Assembly: GCF_014656075.1 (NCBI RefSeq)
Contig: NZ_BNBS01000018.1
Span: 1 to 64,000 of the forward strand
DNA from: Streptomyces hydrogenans
GTDB taxonomy: Bacteria; Actinomycetota; Actinomycetes; Streptomycetales; Streptomycetaceae
Length of the DNA: 64,000 nt
Direction of reading: 5' to 3'
Shown: piece by piece, positions 48,150-56,356 of the stretch
How the letters are laid out: each line of letters begins with the position of its first letter
Numbering within the stretch: the stretch's first letter is position 1
Translations under genes and position numbers: made by a program
The notes under the pieces: generated by a model
Seen by the model: the letters and a program-made list of their open reading frames with translations, nothing else
What the model was told of the DNA's origin: nothing
Database searches by the model: none

Positions 48150-48247
48150 GGCGAGGCCACCCTTCGACCCGAGGAGTGACTCCCTCCGGCAATGGACGGA
48201 TCGTCCGGTAGTACCCGCGCCGCCCCCTCTCCCCACGAGGCGGCGGC

Positions 48248-49585
48248 ATGATCGTCTCTCTGCTGCCCCTTCTGGCAGCCTTCCTCCTGATCCTCGCCAA
48301 CGGCTTCTTCGTCGCCGCCGAGTTCGGTCTGGTGACCGTCGAGCGCGCCGAGGCCGAGCGGGCCGCGGCCGCCGGTGACCGGCGCGCCCGCACCGTCGTC
48401 TCGGCGCTGCGCGAGCTGTCCTTCCAGCTCTCCGGCACCCAGCTCGGCATCACCCTCACCTCGCTGATCGTCGGCATGCTCGCCGAGCCCGCGCTCGCCG
48501 GCCTGCTGCACGCCCCGCTGACCGCCACCGGGCTCCCCCCGGGCGCCGTCTCCGGGGTCGCCGTGGTGATCGGCATGCTGCTCGCCTCGGCCGTGCAGAT
48601 GGTCGTCGGCGAGCTGGTCCCCAAGAACTGGGCGGTCTCCCGGCCGCTCCAGGTCGCCCGCTTCGTCGCCGCCCCGCAGCGCCGCTTCTCCGCCGCCTTC
48701 CGGCCGGTGATCGCCCTGCTCAACCGGGTGGCCAACGGACTGGTCCGCGCCCTGGGCGTCGAGCCCACCGAGGAGCTGGACTCGGTCCGCACCCCGGGCG
48801 AGCTGGAATCCCTCGCCCGGCACTCGGCCCGCGCCGGCGCCCTCGAACAGGACACCGCCGACCTCTTCGTACGGACCCTGTCCCTGGCCGGCCTCACCGC
48901 CGAGCAGGTCATGACCCCGCGCGTGAAGGTCAGCGCCCTCCAGTGGGACGCCACCGCGGCCGACGTCCTCAACCTCACCCGCGCCACCGGCCTCTCGCGC
49001 TTCCCCGTCTACCGGGACCGCATCGACGAGGTCGTGGGCATGGTCCACCTCAAGGACGCGCTCGCCGTCGCCCCCGACGCCCGCCCGCGGACCTCCGTCG
49101 GCCGGATCGCCGTCCCGCCGCTCCTGGTCCCCGAGTCGCTGCCGGTCCAGGCCCTGCTGGAGCGGCTGCGCCGCGAGCAGCCGATCGCCGTCGTCGTCGA
49201 CGAGTACGGCGGCACGGCCGGCGTGGTCACCCTGGAGGACATCGTCGAGGAACTGGTCGGCGAGGTCCGCGACGAGCACGACCCCGCCGCCGGGGCCGGC
49301 CCCGAACTGGCCGCCGCGCCGGCCGAGGACGGCCGCCCGGCCTGGGAGGCCGACGGCTCCTGCCGGGTCCACACGCTGCGCCGGATAGGACTCGACGTGC
49401 CCGACGGCCCGTACGAGACGGTCGCCGGGCTCGTCGCCGACCTCCTCGGCCGGATCCCGGCCCCCGGTGACCGGGCCGAACTCCCCGGCTGGCGGCTCTC
49501 GGTCCGGCGCGTCGACCGCTTCCGGGCCGAGCGGGTCCGGATCGTGCGCACCGCCCCGGTGCCGATGGCGGAGGCGGCCCGATGA
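48248..49585 (+). CDS. CNNM/CBS-domain membrane protein (CorC/HlyC family), copy 1
   Basis: This 445-residue protein has an N-terminal CNNM (DUF21) domain with four helices ('NGFFVAAEFGLVTVERAEAE' near 19-38), a CBS pair (about 215-335, 'VMTPRVKVSALQWDATAADVL' and 'IAVVVDEYGGTAGVVTLEDIVEELVGEV'), and a C-terminal CorC_HlyC domain. Such proteins export Mg2+ or Co2+, with CBS domains sensing nucleotide. It overlaps the next gene (ATGA), so the two probably form one complex. The old name hemolysin is misleading. Confidence 0.9.
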   Translation: MIVSLLPLLAAFLLILANGFFVAAEFGLVTVERAEAERAAAAGDRRARTVVSALRELSFQLSGTQLGITLTSLIVGMLAEPALAGLLHAPLTATGLPPGAVSGVAVVIGMLLASAVQMVVGELVPKNWAVSRPLQVARFVAAPQRRFSAAFRPVIALLNRVANGLVRALGVEPTEELDSVRTPGELESLARHSARAGALEQDTADLFVRTLSLAGLTAEQVMTPRVKVSALQWDATAADVLNLTRATGLSRFPVYRDRIDEVVGMVHLKDALAVAPDARPRTSVGRIAVPPLLVPESLPVQALLERLRREQPIAVVVDEYGGTAGVVTLEDIVEELVGEVRDEHDPAAGAGPELAAAPAEDGRPAWEADGSCRVHTLRRIGLDVPDGPYETVAGLVADLLGRIPAPGDRAELPGWRLSVRRVDRFRAERVRIVRTAPVPMAEAAR

Positions 49586-50634
49586 ACACCCTGCAACTCC
49601 TCCTCGCCCTCCTGCTGGTCCTGGCCAACGGCTTCTTCGTCGGCGCCGAGTTCGCGCTCGTCTCCGTCCGCCGCAGCCAGATCGAGCCGCTCGGCGGTGC
49701 CCGCGCCAAACAGGTCCTCTACGGCCTGGAGAACCTGCCGCGGATGATGGCCGCCGCCCAGTTCGGCATCACCGTCTGCTCGTTGACGCTCGGCGCGGTC
49801 GCCGAACCGACCGTCGCCCACCTCCTCGAACCGGCCTTCCACGCCGTCGGGGTGCCGGCCGGTCTCATCCACCCGCTCGGCTATGTGATCGCCCTCGCCG
49901 TGGTCGTCTTCCTCCACCTCGTCATCGGCGAGATGGTCCCGAAGAACCTGGCGATGGCGGCGCCCGAGCGGACCGCGCTCTGGCTCGCCCCCGCCCTGGT
50001 CGGCTTCGCCCGGCTCTGCCGTCCGGTGACGGCCGCCCTGGGCGCCTGCTCGGCCCTGGTCCTGCGGGCCTTCAAGGTCGAGCCGAAGGACGAGGTGGAG
50101 GCCGTCTTCACCAGCGCCCAGCTCGGCCGGCTCGTCGAGGACGCCGGCCAGGCCGGATTCCTCGACCCGGCCGAGCAGGAGCGCCTGGAGGACGCCCTGG
50201 AGCTGGGCAGCCGCCCGGTCATCGACGTCCTCATCCCGGCCGCGGCGCTCGTCACCGTCCCGCCGTCGGTCACCCCCCGGGAGATCGAGGAGCTGACGGT
50301 GCGGACCGGCTACTCCCGTTTCCCGGTCCGCGCCGAGGGCCGGCAGGCCGTCTTCCTCGGCTTCGTGCACGTCAAGGACGTGCTGGACCTGGAGGAGCGG
50401 GAGCGGGCGGTGCCGCGGCAGCTGTGGCGCCCGATGGCGACGCTCCGCGCCGAGCTGCCGCTGGACGACGCCCTCACCGTGATGCGCCGGGCGGCGACCC
50501 ACCTCGCGCAGGTCGCCGACGCCTCCGGCCGGGTCCTCGGCCTGGTCGCCCTGGAGGACGTCCTGGAGACGCTGGTGGGCGAGGTCCGCGACCCCGCGCA
50601 CCGGCTGAACCCCGCCCCGGCGCCCGTCGCCTAG
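49582..50634 (+). CDS. CNNM/CBS-domain membrane protein (CorC/HlyC family), copy 2
   Basis: This 350-residue paralogue of the upstream gene has the CNNM domain 'NGFFVGAEFALVSVRRSQIE' and a CBS pair ('IPAAALVTVPPSVTPREIEELTVRTGYSRFPV', 'VLGLVALEDVLETLVGEV'), but no C-terminal CorC_HlyC domain. The acidic metal-sensing end is thus present in only one of the pair. ATG 49582 overlaps the upstream stop. Its stop lies 4 bp from the convergent ATPase gene. Confidence 0.9.
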   Translation: MNTLQLLLALLLVLANGFFVGAEFALVSVRRSQIEPLGGARAKQVLYGLENLPRMMAAAQFGITVCSLTLGAVAEPTVAHLLEPAFHAVGVPAGLIHPLGYVIALAVVVFLHLVIGEMVPKNLAMAAPERTALWLAPALVGFARLCRPVTAALGACSALVLRAFKVEPKDEVEAVFTSAQLGRLVEDAGQAGFLDPAEQERLEDALELGSRPVIDVLIPAAALVTVPPSVTPREIEELTVRTGYSRFPVRAEGRQAVFLGFVHVKDVLDLEERERAVPRQLWRPMATLRAELPLDDALTVMRRAATHLAQVADASGRVLGLVALEDVLETLVGEVRDPAHRLNPAPAPVA

Positions 50635-50638
50635 CGGG

Positions 50639-52558
50639 TCAGAAGGGCGGTTCCTGCTGGGGGCCGCGGTCCGCCGGACCGCGGCCCGACAGCACCTCCC
50701 CGTACGCCTGCATGAGGTCCCCGAGCCGCAGGGTGGCCAGGTCCTCGCGGGTGAGCGTGCCGGGGTAGCCGGAGAGCCGGAGGTCCCGGTAGGCGCAGGA
50801 CTTCTCGTACAGGGTGCGCAGGAAGCGGCCGTTGCCCAGCTCGTCGATCCAGCCCTGCTCGACCACGTGGCCGCTGATCGAGCGCAGCTCGTCCAGGGCC
50901 TCCTCGTCCCAGCCGTCGCCGTTCGCGGCGGCCAGCACCTCGCCGATCGCGGTCAGTTCGAGCGGCCGGTAGGACGGGAAGTCGACCCGGGTGGTGAAGC
51001 GGGAGGAGAGCCCGGGGTTGGCGGCGAGCAGCCGGTCCATGCCCTCCGGGTAGCCGGCCAGGATGACCACGAGGTGGTCCCGGTTGTCCTCGGCCCGTTT
51101 CAGCAGCACCTGGAGGGCCTCGTCGCCGTAGGCGTCGCCCTTGCTGTAGCCGGAGTTGGAGAGCGCGTACGCCTCGTCGACGAAGAGCACCCCGCCGACC
51201 GCCGAGTCGATCAGCTCGTTCGCCTTCACCGCCGTCTGGCCGAGGAACTCGCCCACCAGGTCGGCCCGTTGGGCCTCCACCAGATGGTCGCCGCCGAGCA
51301 GTCCGAGCGCGTAGAAGACCCGGCCCAGGATCCGGGCCACCGTGGTCTTGCCGGTGCCGGACGGCCCCGAGAAGACGAAGTGCCGCTTCGGCGGCTGCAC
51401 CGGCAGCCCCTGACCGGCCCGCAGCCGGGCCATCTCCAGCTGCGCCGACAGCGCCTTGACCTGCCGCTTCACGGGTTCGAGCCCGACCATGCCCTCCAGC
51501 TCGGCGAGGGCCTCCGCGAGCCGTACGGGATCCGTCGGTCCGGCGGGGAAGCGCGGCGGCCCGGGCTGCGCGGGCACCGGCGAGCTGTGCCGTACGACCT
51601 CCGGGGGCGCGGACGGCGCGGCGGGCGGCACCGGGTCGGGGGAGCGGCGCAGCCCGTCGCCGCCGGGGGAGGCGGGCTCGGTCTCGGGGCCGGCGGCGGT
51701 GTCCGTGCCGTCCGGGCCGGTGCCGCTGCCCACCGTGCCGAGGACGACGGCGGCGAGTCCGGCCTGCTCGTCCATGCCGTCGAGCCCGTCGAAGCCGTCG
51801 TACTCGGCGATGGCGGCGAGCCGGGCGGCGGTGTCCATGAACGCCGGGTCGACCCGGTGCACCGCGCGGTACAGCGGGAGGGCGGCGGCGCTGCGGCCGG
51901 TGCCCTCGTGGGCCCGGGCGAGCCAGTAGCGCAGCTCCTTGCGCTGGGGCTGTTCGCTGCGGCAGCGCATCAGGGCCGCCGACAGCAGCGGCTCGGCCTG
52001 CCCGTACATCTCCAGGCGCACCCGGGCCATGCCGCCGAAGAGGCCGGCCTCGATGCCCAGCAGCGGGTCGTCGACGAGCGGCTCGGTGTGCCGGACGAGC
52101 TGGTCCCAGTCCTTGACCAGGTAGGAGCGGCAGGCGTGCAGGAAGCGGACCTGCGGGTCGGTGTCGACCGGCGGGAGCTCGGCGAGGGCCCGGTCCAGCT
52201 CCGGCACGTGCCGCCCGTCGAGCCAGTGGGAGGCGTGCGCGAGCAGCAGGTCGCGCGGGCTCTCCAGCACCGGCTGCACCCACCAGCCGAGCCAGTACCA
52301 GGAGTTGAGCGTGCGCCGGTGGCGGGCGCGCTGCTCGCCGAAGCGCTCGCGGTTGCGGTACATGCGGAGCAGCGCGGTGGTGGTGTCCACCCGGAGCGCG
52401 TGCAGCCCCAGCCAGGCGTCCGCCATGCCGGGATCGCTCCGCACCGCGGCCCGGAACTCCTCCTCGGCCTGCGGATAGGCGCCCATGGTGTAGGCGTCCA
52501 CTCCGCGCAGCCAGGCGAGTTCGGCGGGGGCCTGCGCGCCCTGCGTGCCGATGTCCAT
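50639..52558 (-). CDS. AAA+ ATPase of the CbxX/EccA type with TPR-like N-terminus
   Basis: This 639-residue protein has an N-terminal helical TPR-like region (about 1-250), then a disordered Pro/Gly linker (about 250-340), then a CbxX-type AAA+ domain. Walker A is 'GPSGTGKTTVAR' near 398, Walker B 'GVLFVDEAYAL' near 456 and sensor 1 'LVVILAGYPEGMDRLL'. EccA proteins are cytosolic chaperones of type VII secretion. No other ESX gene is in the window, so a role in secretion is only suggested by similarity. ATG 52558 begins the helical domain; upstream in-frame sequence is a hairpin-rich leader. Confidence 0.85.
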   Translation of the reverse strand: MDIGTQGAQAPAELAWLRGVDAYTMGAYPQAEEEFRAAVRSDPGMADAWLGLHALRVDTTTALLRMYRNRERFGEQRARHRRTLNSWYWLGWWVQPVLESPRDLLLAHASHWLDGRHVPELDRALAELPPVDTDPQVRFLHACRSYLVKDWDQLVRHTEPLVDDPLLGIEAGLFGGMARVRLEMYGQAEPLLSAALMRCRSEQPQRKELRYWLARAHEGTGRSAAALPLYRAVHRVDPAFMDTAARLAAIAEYDGFDGLDGMDEQAGLAAVVLGTVGSGTGPDGTDTAAGPETEPASPGGDGLRRSPDPVPPAAPSAPPEVVRHSSPVPAQPGPPRFPAGPTDPVRLAEALAELEGMVGLEPVKRQVKALSAQLEMARLRAGQGLPVQPPKRHFVFSGPSGTGKTTVARILGRVFYALGLLGGDHLVEAQRADLVGEFLGQTAVKANELIDSAVGGVLFVDEAYALSNSGYSKGDAYGDEALQVLLKRAEDNRDHLVVILAGYPEGMDRLLAANPGLSSRFTTRVDFPSYRPLELTAIGEVLAAANGDGWDEEALDELRSISGHVVEQGWIDELGNGRFLRTLYEKSCAYRDLRLSGYPGTLTREDLATLRLGDLMQAYGEVLSGRGPADRGPQQEPPF

Positions 52559-52724
52559 CGGGTCCCCCACAACCGTCGGCGTATGGACGGGATTTGACCG
52601 CACCTGGGGGCATCGTACCTGCGCAGGGGTGGTGCGCTTAAGGAGAAGCGCAAGATCCGGAAGCGGTGACCCTGGGTGAGCGCGAGAGGTCGAGGGGGGC
52701 CCGGAGGGGGCCGCGAAGGGCAGA

Positions 52725-52764
52725 ACGAAGCCCCCGATCACGGGGGAACAACCGGGGGCTTCGT
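52725..52764 (-). terminator. Hairpin in the leader between uridine kinase and the ATPase
   Basis: A 12-bp perfect stem (52725-52736 with 52753-52764) contains an internal CGGGGG (52741-52746) that can pair alternatively with CCCCCG of the left arm (52731-52736). It lies about 35 nt downstream of the predicted -10 at 52800-52805. Two exclusive hairpins are compatible with an attenuator or a small-RNA terminator. Confidence 0.6.
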
Positions 52765-52799
52765 GTCTGCGGCGGCTGTCGAAAAGCCGCACATTGAGA

Positions 52800-52828
52800 A
52801 CGTAAGACCTGTACGCCCCCGGGGTCAA
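52800..52828 (-). promoter_or_regulatory. Promoter upstream of the ATPase gene or a small RNA
   Basis: On the minus strand, TTGACC (52828-52823) and TTACGT (52805-52800) have a 17-bp spacer. Transcription would start near 52793 and run through a small GCGGCT/AGCCGC hairpin and then the 12-bp hairpin at 52725-52764. The ATPase start codon lies 235 nt from this start point. Confidence 0.65.
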
Positions 52829-52867
52829 GCGCCCTCGGAGGACTTGCGGAAGCGGAATTCCGGGGAC

Positions 52868-53497
52868 TCAGTCCGCCGCCATCACGCCGTCACGGTGGGT
52901 GATGATCTGGTCCGGGCCCGCTGTCACAGCGGGCCCGGGAAGCCAGTCGTACCCCTCGTCCCGCTCCCGTACCAGGGTGTCGGCGAAGGGCCGCGACGGG
53001 TCCTCGGCGAAATGGCGAGTCTCCGCCACGACCCAACCGTCCCAGAACGCGGCCTGTTCCGGTCCGTCCCGGTGCCGCCCCCGCTCCCAGGACGCCGCGG
53101 CCGGCCGCTCCATCCACAGCAGCCACGCGAGGTGCGGCCGCAGCTTCCGCCGCCCGGATCCCACCCCCTCCACCAGCACCACGGGCGCCGGGGGCAGCTC
53201 CCGGGCGGGCCCGAAGCGTCGCAGGTCCCAGTCGTACGGCCGGTAGCGGGCGGTCGCGCCCCGCTCCAGCGGCTCCAGGACCTGGGAGCGCAGCCGGGCG
53301 GTCCAGGCGAAGAGCTCCTCGTGGGTGGCGAGGTCGTCGAGCCGCAGCACGGGCGCGCCGCCGAGCGCGGCGGCGAGCCGGCGGGCGAGCGTGGACTTCC
53401 CGGAGCCGGCGTGGCCGTCGACGGCGACAAGGCGGACCGGTCCGAGCGAGGGCGGCAGCCGGCGCAGCGCGCGGGCGGCGCGGTCGAGGTCGTCCAT
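52868..53497 (-). CDS. Uridine kinase-like P-loop protein
   Basis: This 209-residue P-loop kinase has Walker A 'DGHAGSGKST' near 26-35, 'RLDDLATHEELFAWTARL' with the Asp of the substrate site, and 'VVLVEGVGSGRR' as the Walker B-like strand. Related proteins are annotated uridine kinase. The length fits, but nucleoside specificity is not shown by the sequence. Monocistronic. Confidence 0.8.
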   Translation of the reverse strand: MDDLDRAARALRRLPPSLGPVRLVAVDGHAGSGKSTLARRLAAALGGAPVLRLDDLATHEELFAWTARLRSQVLEPLERGATARYRPYDWDLRRFGPARELPPAPVVLVEGVGSGRRKLRPHLAWLLWMERPAAASWERGRHRDGPEQAAFWDGWVVAETRHFAEDPSRPFADTLVRERDEGYDWLPGPAVTAGPDQIITHRDGVMAAD

Positions 53498-53680
53498 GCG
53501 GCCCAGGGTAGGTGAGGGGTGCCCGCGCAGGTCAGCGAGGTGCCACCGTCAGTGGTCCATACCCATGACGCCGGCGGCGACGCGGGCCGAAGTGCTGGCG
53601 GAGGCCCGGCCGAGCCGGGATAGTGGGCCCGCGCCGCCCCGCCCGATCGCCGTCTCCGTCCTCGACCGGAGGTCCTCGCC

Positions 53681-55066
53681 ATGCCCGGATCAGCCTCACG
53701 CCGGACCGTCCTCGCCGCAGCGCTCGCGGCCGCCGCGGGCACGGCCGCGGCGGAGGCCGCCACCGCCTCCGACCGTCCGGCCGTGCCGGAGCCGGCGCCG
53801 GATCCCGCCCCGGGCGGGGCTCCGGTGGGTGCTCCGGGGGGCGTCGCCAACCGCTTCTGGTCCACCTACACCGACTGGCGGACCGGCCACGCCGAGGGCA
53901 CCCGGGCCGTCGCCGGGCGCCGCCCCGGCCTGGTCCTGGACGCCCCCCTGGGCCGTACCGACTACACCGACCCGCACACCGGGCGGACCTCGGCCTGGGA
54001 GTACGCCCGCTGGACCTCGCCCGCGCACACCCCGGAGGTGCCGGCCACCGAGGCGATCGCCTCCTGGAACGCCCGCACCCCGGCCGGCACCTGGCTCCAG
54101 GTCGAGCTGTCCGGCACGTACTCCGACGGCACCGGCACCCCGTGGTTCGTGATGGGCCGCTGGGCCTCCGGCGACACCGACATCAGGCGCACCTCGGTCG
54201 ACGACCAGAGCGACGGCCGGAGCAGCGTCTGGACCGACACCTTCGCGGTCGACGACCCGGCGAGCGGGCTCCGGCTCGCCTCGTACCGCCTGCGCCTCAC
54301 CCTCTACCGGCGCCCCGGCACCACCCTCACCCCCACGGTCTGGCGGGTCGGCGCGATGGCCTCGGACGTCCCGGACCGCTTCACCGTCCCGGCGTCCGCG
54401 CCCGGCCTCGCCCGCGAGCTGGCCGTGCCCCGCTACTCGCAGAACACCCACGTCGGCCAGTACCCGGAGTACGACAACGGCGGCGAGGCGTGGTGCAGCC
54501 CGACCTCCTCGCAGATGATCGTCGAGTACTGGGGGCGCGAGCCGTCCGCCGCCGACCTGGCCTGGGTGGACCCCGCCTTCGCCGACCCGCAGGTCTGCCA
54601 CGCGGCCCGCTTCACCTACGACTTCCAGTACGCGGGCTGCGGCAACTGGCCCTTCAACGCCGCCTACGCCTCCGCCTACCCCGACCTCAACGCCGTCGTC
54701 ACCCGCCTCCGCTCCCTCACCGACCTGGAGACCCTGATCCGCGCCGGCATCCCGGCCATAACGTCCCAGTCCTTCCGCAAGGAGGAGCTGACCGGCGCCG
54801 GCTACGGCACCTCGGGCCACCTGATGACCGTGATCGGCTTCACCCCCGAAGGCGACGTGATCGCCAACGACCCCGCCTCCCCGACCAACGAGGCCGTCCG
54901 CCGCGTCTACCTCCGCCGCGAGTGGGAGAACATCTGGCTGCGGACCAAGCGGTACAACGCGAGCGGGAAAGTGGTGTCCGGCACAGGCGGGGTCTGCTAC
55001 TTGTACTTCCCCGACCGGCCGACTCCCGCGCAGCGCAAGGCGCTTCAGGCGGTCGGGGTGCTCTGA
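53681..55066 (+). CDS. Secreted C39-family peptidase
   Basis: This 461-residue protein has a Tat-like signal (Arg-Arg in 'SASRRTVLAAALAAAAG'), a Pro-rich segment, a beta-rich N-terminal domain (about 60-230) and a papain-like C39 domain. Catalytic residues are Cys272 ('GGEAWCSPTSSQMIVEYW'), His380 ('GTSGHLMTVIGF') and an Asp near 396 ('VIANDPAS'). Unlike C39 domains of bacteriocin transporters it is free and exported. Substrate unknown. ATG 53681 has GGAGG 8 nt upstream. Confidence 0.88.
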   Translation: MPGSASRRTVLAAALAAAAGTAAAEAATASDRPAVPEPAPDPAPGGAPVGAPGGVANRFWSTYTDWRTGHAEGTRAVAGRRPGLVLDAPLGRTDYTDPHTGRTSAWEYARWTSPAHTPEVPATEAIASWNARTPAGTWLQVELSGTYSDGTGTPWFVMGRWASGDTDIRRTSVDDQSDGRSSVWTDTFAVDDPASGLRLASYRLRLTLYRRPGTTLTPTVWRVGAMASDVPDRFTVPASAPGLARELAVPRYSQNTHVGQYPEYDNGGEAWCSPTSSQMIVEYWGREPSAADLAWVDPAFADPQVCHAARFTYDFQYAGCGNWPFNAAYASAYPDLNAVVTRLRSLTDLETLIRAGIPAITSQSFRKEELTGAGYGTSGHLMTVIGFTPEGDVIANDPASPTNEAVRRVYLRREWENIWLRTKRYNASGKVVSGTGGVCYLYFPDRPTPAQRKALQAVGVL

Positions 55067-55140
55067 GCGCTGCCGGTGCGGGCGGCGGGTGTGAGGGACG
55101 TCTCTGTACGGGGGCGTCGGGGTGCCCCATGGTGGTGGCC

Positions 55141-55296
55141 ATGAGCGCCACCACCACCCTCGCCGGCCGTCTGTTCGCGCGCACCCGCACGGGCGGCCCC
55201 CAGGACGACCGGGGCCCCGAGCTCCTGGAGCACGTCCTCGGCTGGACCCTCGTCGTCCTGCTCGCCGTCCTGGTCACCCGCGCGGGCCTGATGTGA
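55141..55296 (+). CDS. Small single-helix membrane protein
   Basis: This 51-residue hypothetical protein has an Arg/Asp-rich head ('FARTRTGGPQDDRGPELLE') and one C-terminal membrane helix ('VLGWTLVVLLAVLVTRAGLM'). Charge and hydrophobicity look like a genuine membrane peptide and codon third positions are GC. A start at 55129 would add four residues. No clear ribosome binding site. Possibly co-transcribed with the C39 peptidase. Confidence 0.5.
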   Translation: MSATTTLAGRLFARTRTGGPQDDRGPELLEHVLGWTLVVLLAVLVTRAGLM

Positions 55297-55311
55297 CCCG
55301 TCGGCGGGCGG

Positions 55312-55857
55312 TCAGGTCGCTTCGCCCGGCCCGACCAGCACCCCGCTGACCCGGACCGTCCGGTCGGCCCAGACCGGCCCCGCGGCGAGCCGCGTCCACT
55401 CCGCGTCCCGACGCCCGGGCAGGGCGCGCCCCTGGCTGGCCCAGAGCGCGTACAGCGCCTGGTAGATCGGCGGGTCGGGATGGACCTGTACGGGGACGGG
55501 AGCCGCGATCAGGGTGGGCACGGGCCCGACGGCCGTGGGCTCCGGGAGCGGCGCGGGCACGGAAACCCGTTCCGGACCCGGCCCCGGGACCTGCCCGGGA
55601 AGCGGTGCCGGAGCCTGCGGAGGGAGCGGTACGGGTGCCGCGGCCTGCGGGGGAGGGGGTGCCGGAGCCAGGGCCCGGGGGGGAAGGGGTGCCGGAGCCG
55701 GTCCCGGCACGGGCACCGGCACCGGAGCGGCGCCGTCGGGGGAGGGGCCGGGCGGGCCCGGCGCCTCCGGAATCCGGTGAAGAACCGATTCTTCACCGCT
55801 CGGTTCGGTCTGCCGATGCCGACCGACTCCGCTGGGTGTGGAGTACAGCGTGGTCAT
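55312..55857 (-). CDS. Proline-rich hypothetical protein
   Basis: This 181-residue protein is low-complexity Pro/Ala/Val in the middle (about 30-120, repeated 'PAPLPP' and 'PVPVP' patterns) with a conserved-looking C-terminal domain 'PPIYQALYALWASQGRALPGRRDAEWTRLAAG'. The C-terminal part, with aromatic residues in regular order, argues that it is translated. Function unknown. Convergent with the small membrane protein gene (16 bp). Confidence 0.6.
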   Translation of the reverse strand: MTTLYSTPSGVGRHRQTEPSGEESVLHRIPEAPGPPGPSPDGAAPVPVPVPGPAPAPLPPRALAPAPPPPQAAAPVPLPPQAPAPLPGQVPGPGPERVSVPAPLPEPTAVGPVPTLIAAPVPVQVHPDPPIYQALYALWASQGRALPGRRDAEWTRLAAGPVWADRTVRVSGVLVGPGEAT

Positions 55858-56006
55858 GCCCGAACCAACGCGTCCCGCCCCCGCCGGGTCACCCCCCGAC
55901 GGATTCGAGCGAAAGTTCCCCCCTTACCCGGCGTGGCCCCGACCCGACTCGCGCTTCGAAAGCGGCTCACCGCTTCGGGCATGGCTCACCGCTTTGAACG
56001 TGGTGC

Positions 56007-56036
56007 GTACCCGTACCCGTACCCGTACCCGTACTC
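56007..56036. repeat. Five tandem GTACCC/GTACTC hexamers
   Basis: GTACCC occurs four times from 56007 to 56030, followed by GTACTC to 56036. They lie in a 499-bp gap (55858-56356) of C-rich sequence in which I see no convincing gene. The only other clear element there is the palindrome at 56313-56329. Confidence 0.8.
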
Positions 56037-56312
56037 GTCCGCGCCCGACCCGTGGCCTGCCTGGCGGTCCGGCCCTCACCCCGCACCCACCTCGCGCCCC
56101 AGCTCCCGCCTTGGCCTGGCCTGCCCCCGGCCCCGGCCTCGACGTCCGCCGTCCCGTACCGCCCCGTACCGCCCCGCGCCGCCCCGCCACGCCCCGTCCG
56201 CCACCGCCCGAGCGCCCCGCCCCCTGCTCCCGGCATCGCCCCCGAGGGGAAGTCGGCGCCCACCCTGCCCCGGGCGGGCGCCCCTCGCACGACTCTGGTC
56301 CTCGCCGTGATG

Positions 56313-56329
56313 TCTGACGTACCGTCAGA
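56313..56329. promoter_or_regulatory. Perfect TetR-type operator palindrome
   Basis: TCTGACG-TAC-CGTCAGA is a perfect 7-bp inverted repeat with 3-bp spacer, 28 bp before the start of the 56357 gene. TGACG/CGTCA palindromes of this type are commonly bound by TetR repressors of lipid or acyl-CoA genes. No TetR gene is in the window. Confidence 0.7.
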
Positions 56330-56356
56330 TCCTCTTCGAGGACCAGGAGGTCAGCC

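Noticed and set aside
48092-48247. M-box or yybP-ykoY riboswitch
   Set aside because: The conserved sequence blocks of these riboswitches are missing; only generic hairpins are seen.
52725-52793. 6C RNA or another known actinobacterial small RNA family
   Set aside because: The loops do not carry the required runs of six C residues in two hairpins; only one arm is C-rich and it is part of the stem.
55838-56317. Open frame on the plus strand beginning in the Pro-rich gene region
   Set aside because: The translation is Arg-Thr repeats from GTACCC hexamers and Pro/Arg strings, with no ribosome site and no domain-like part.
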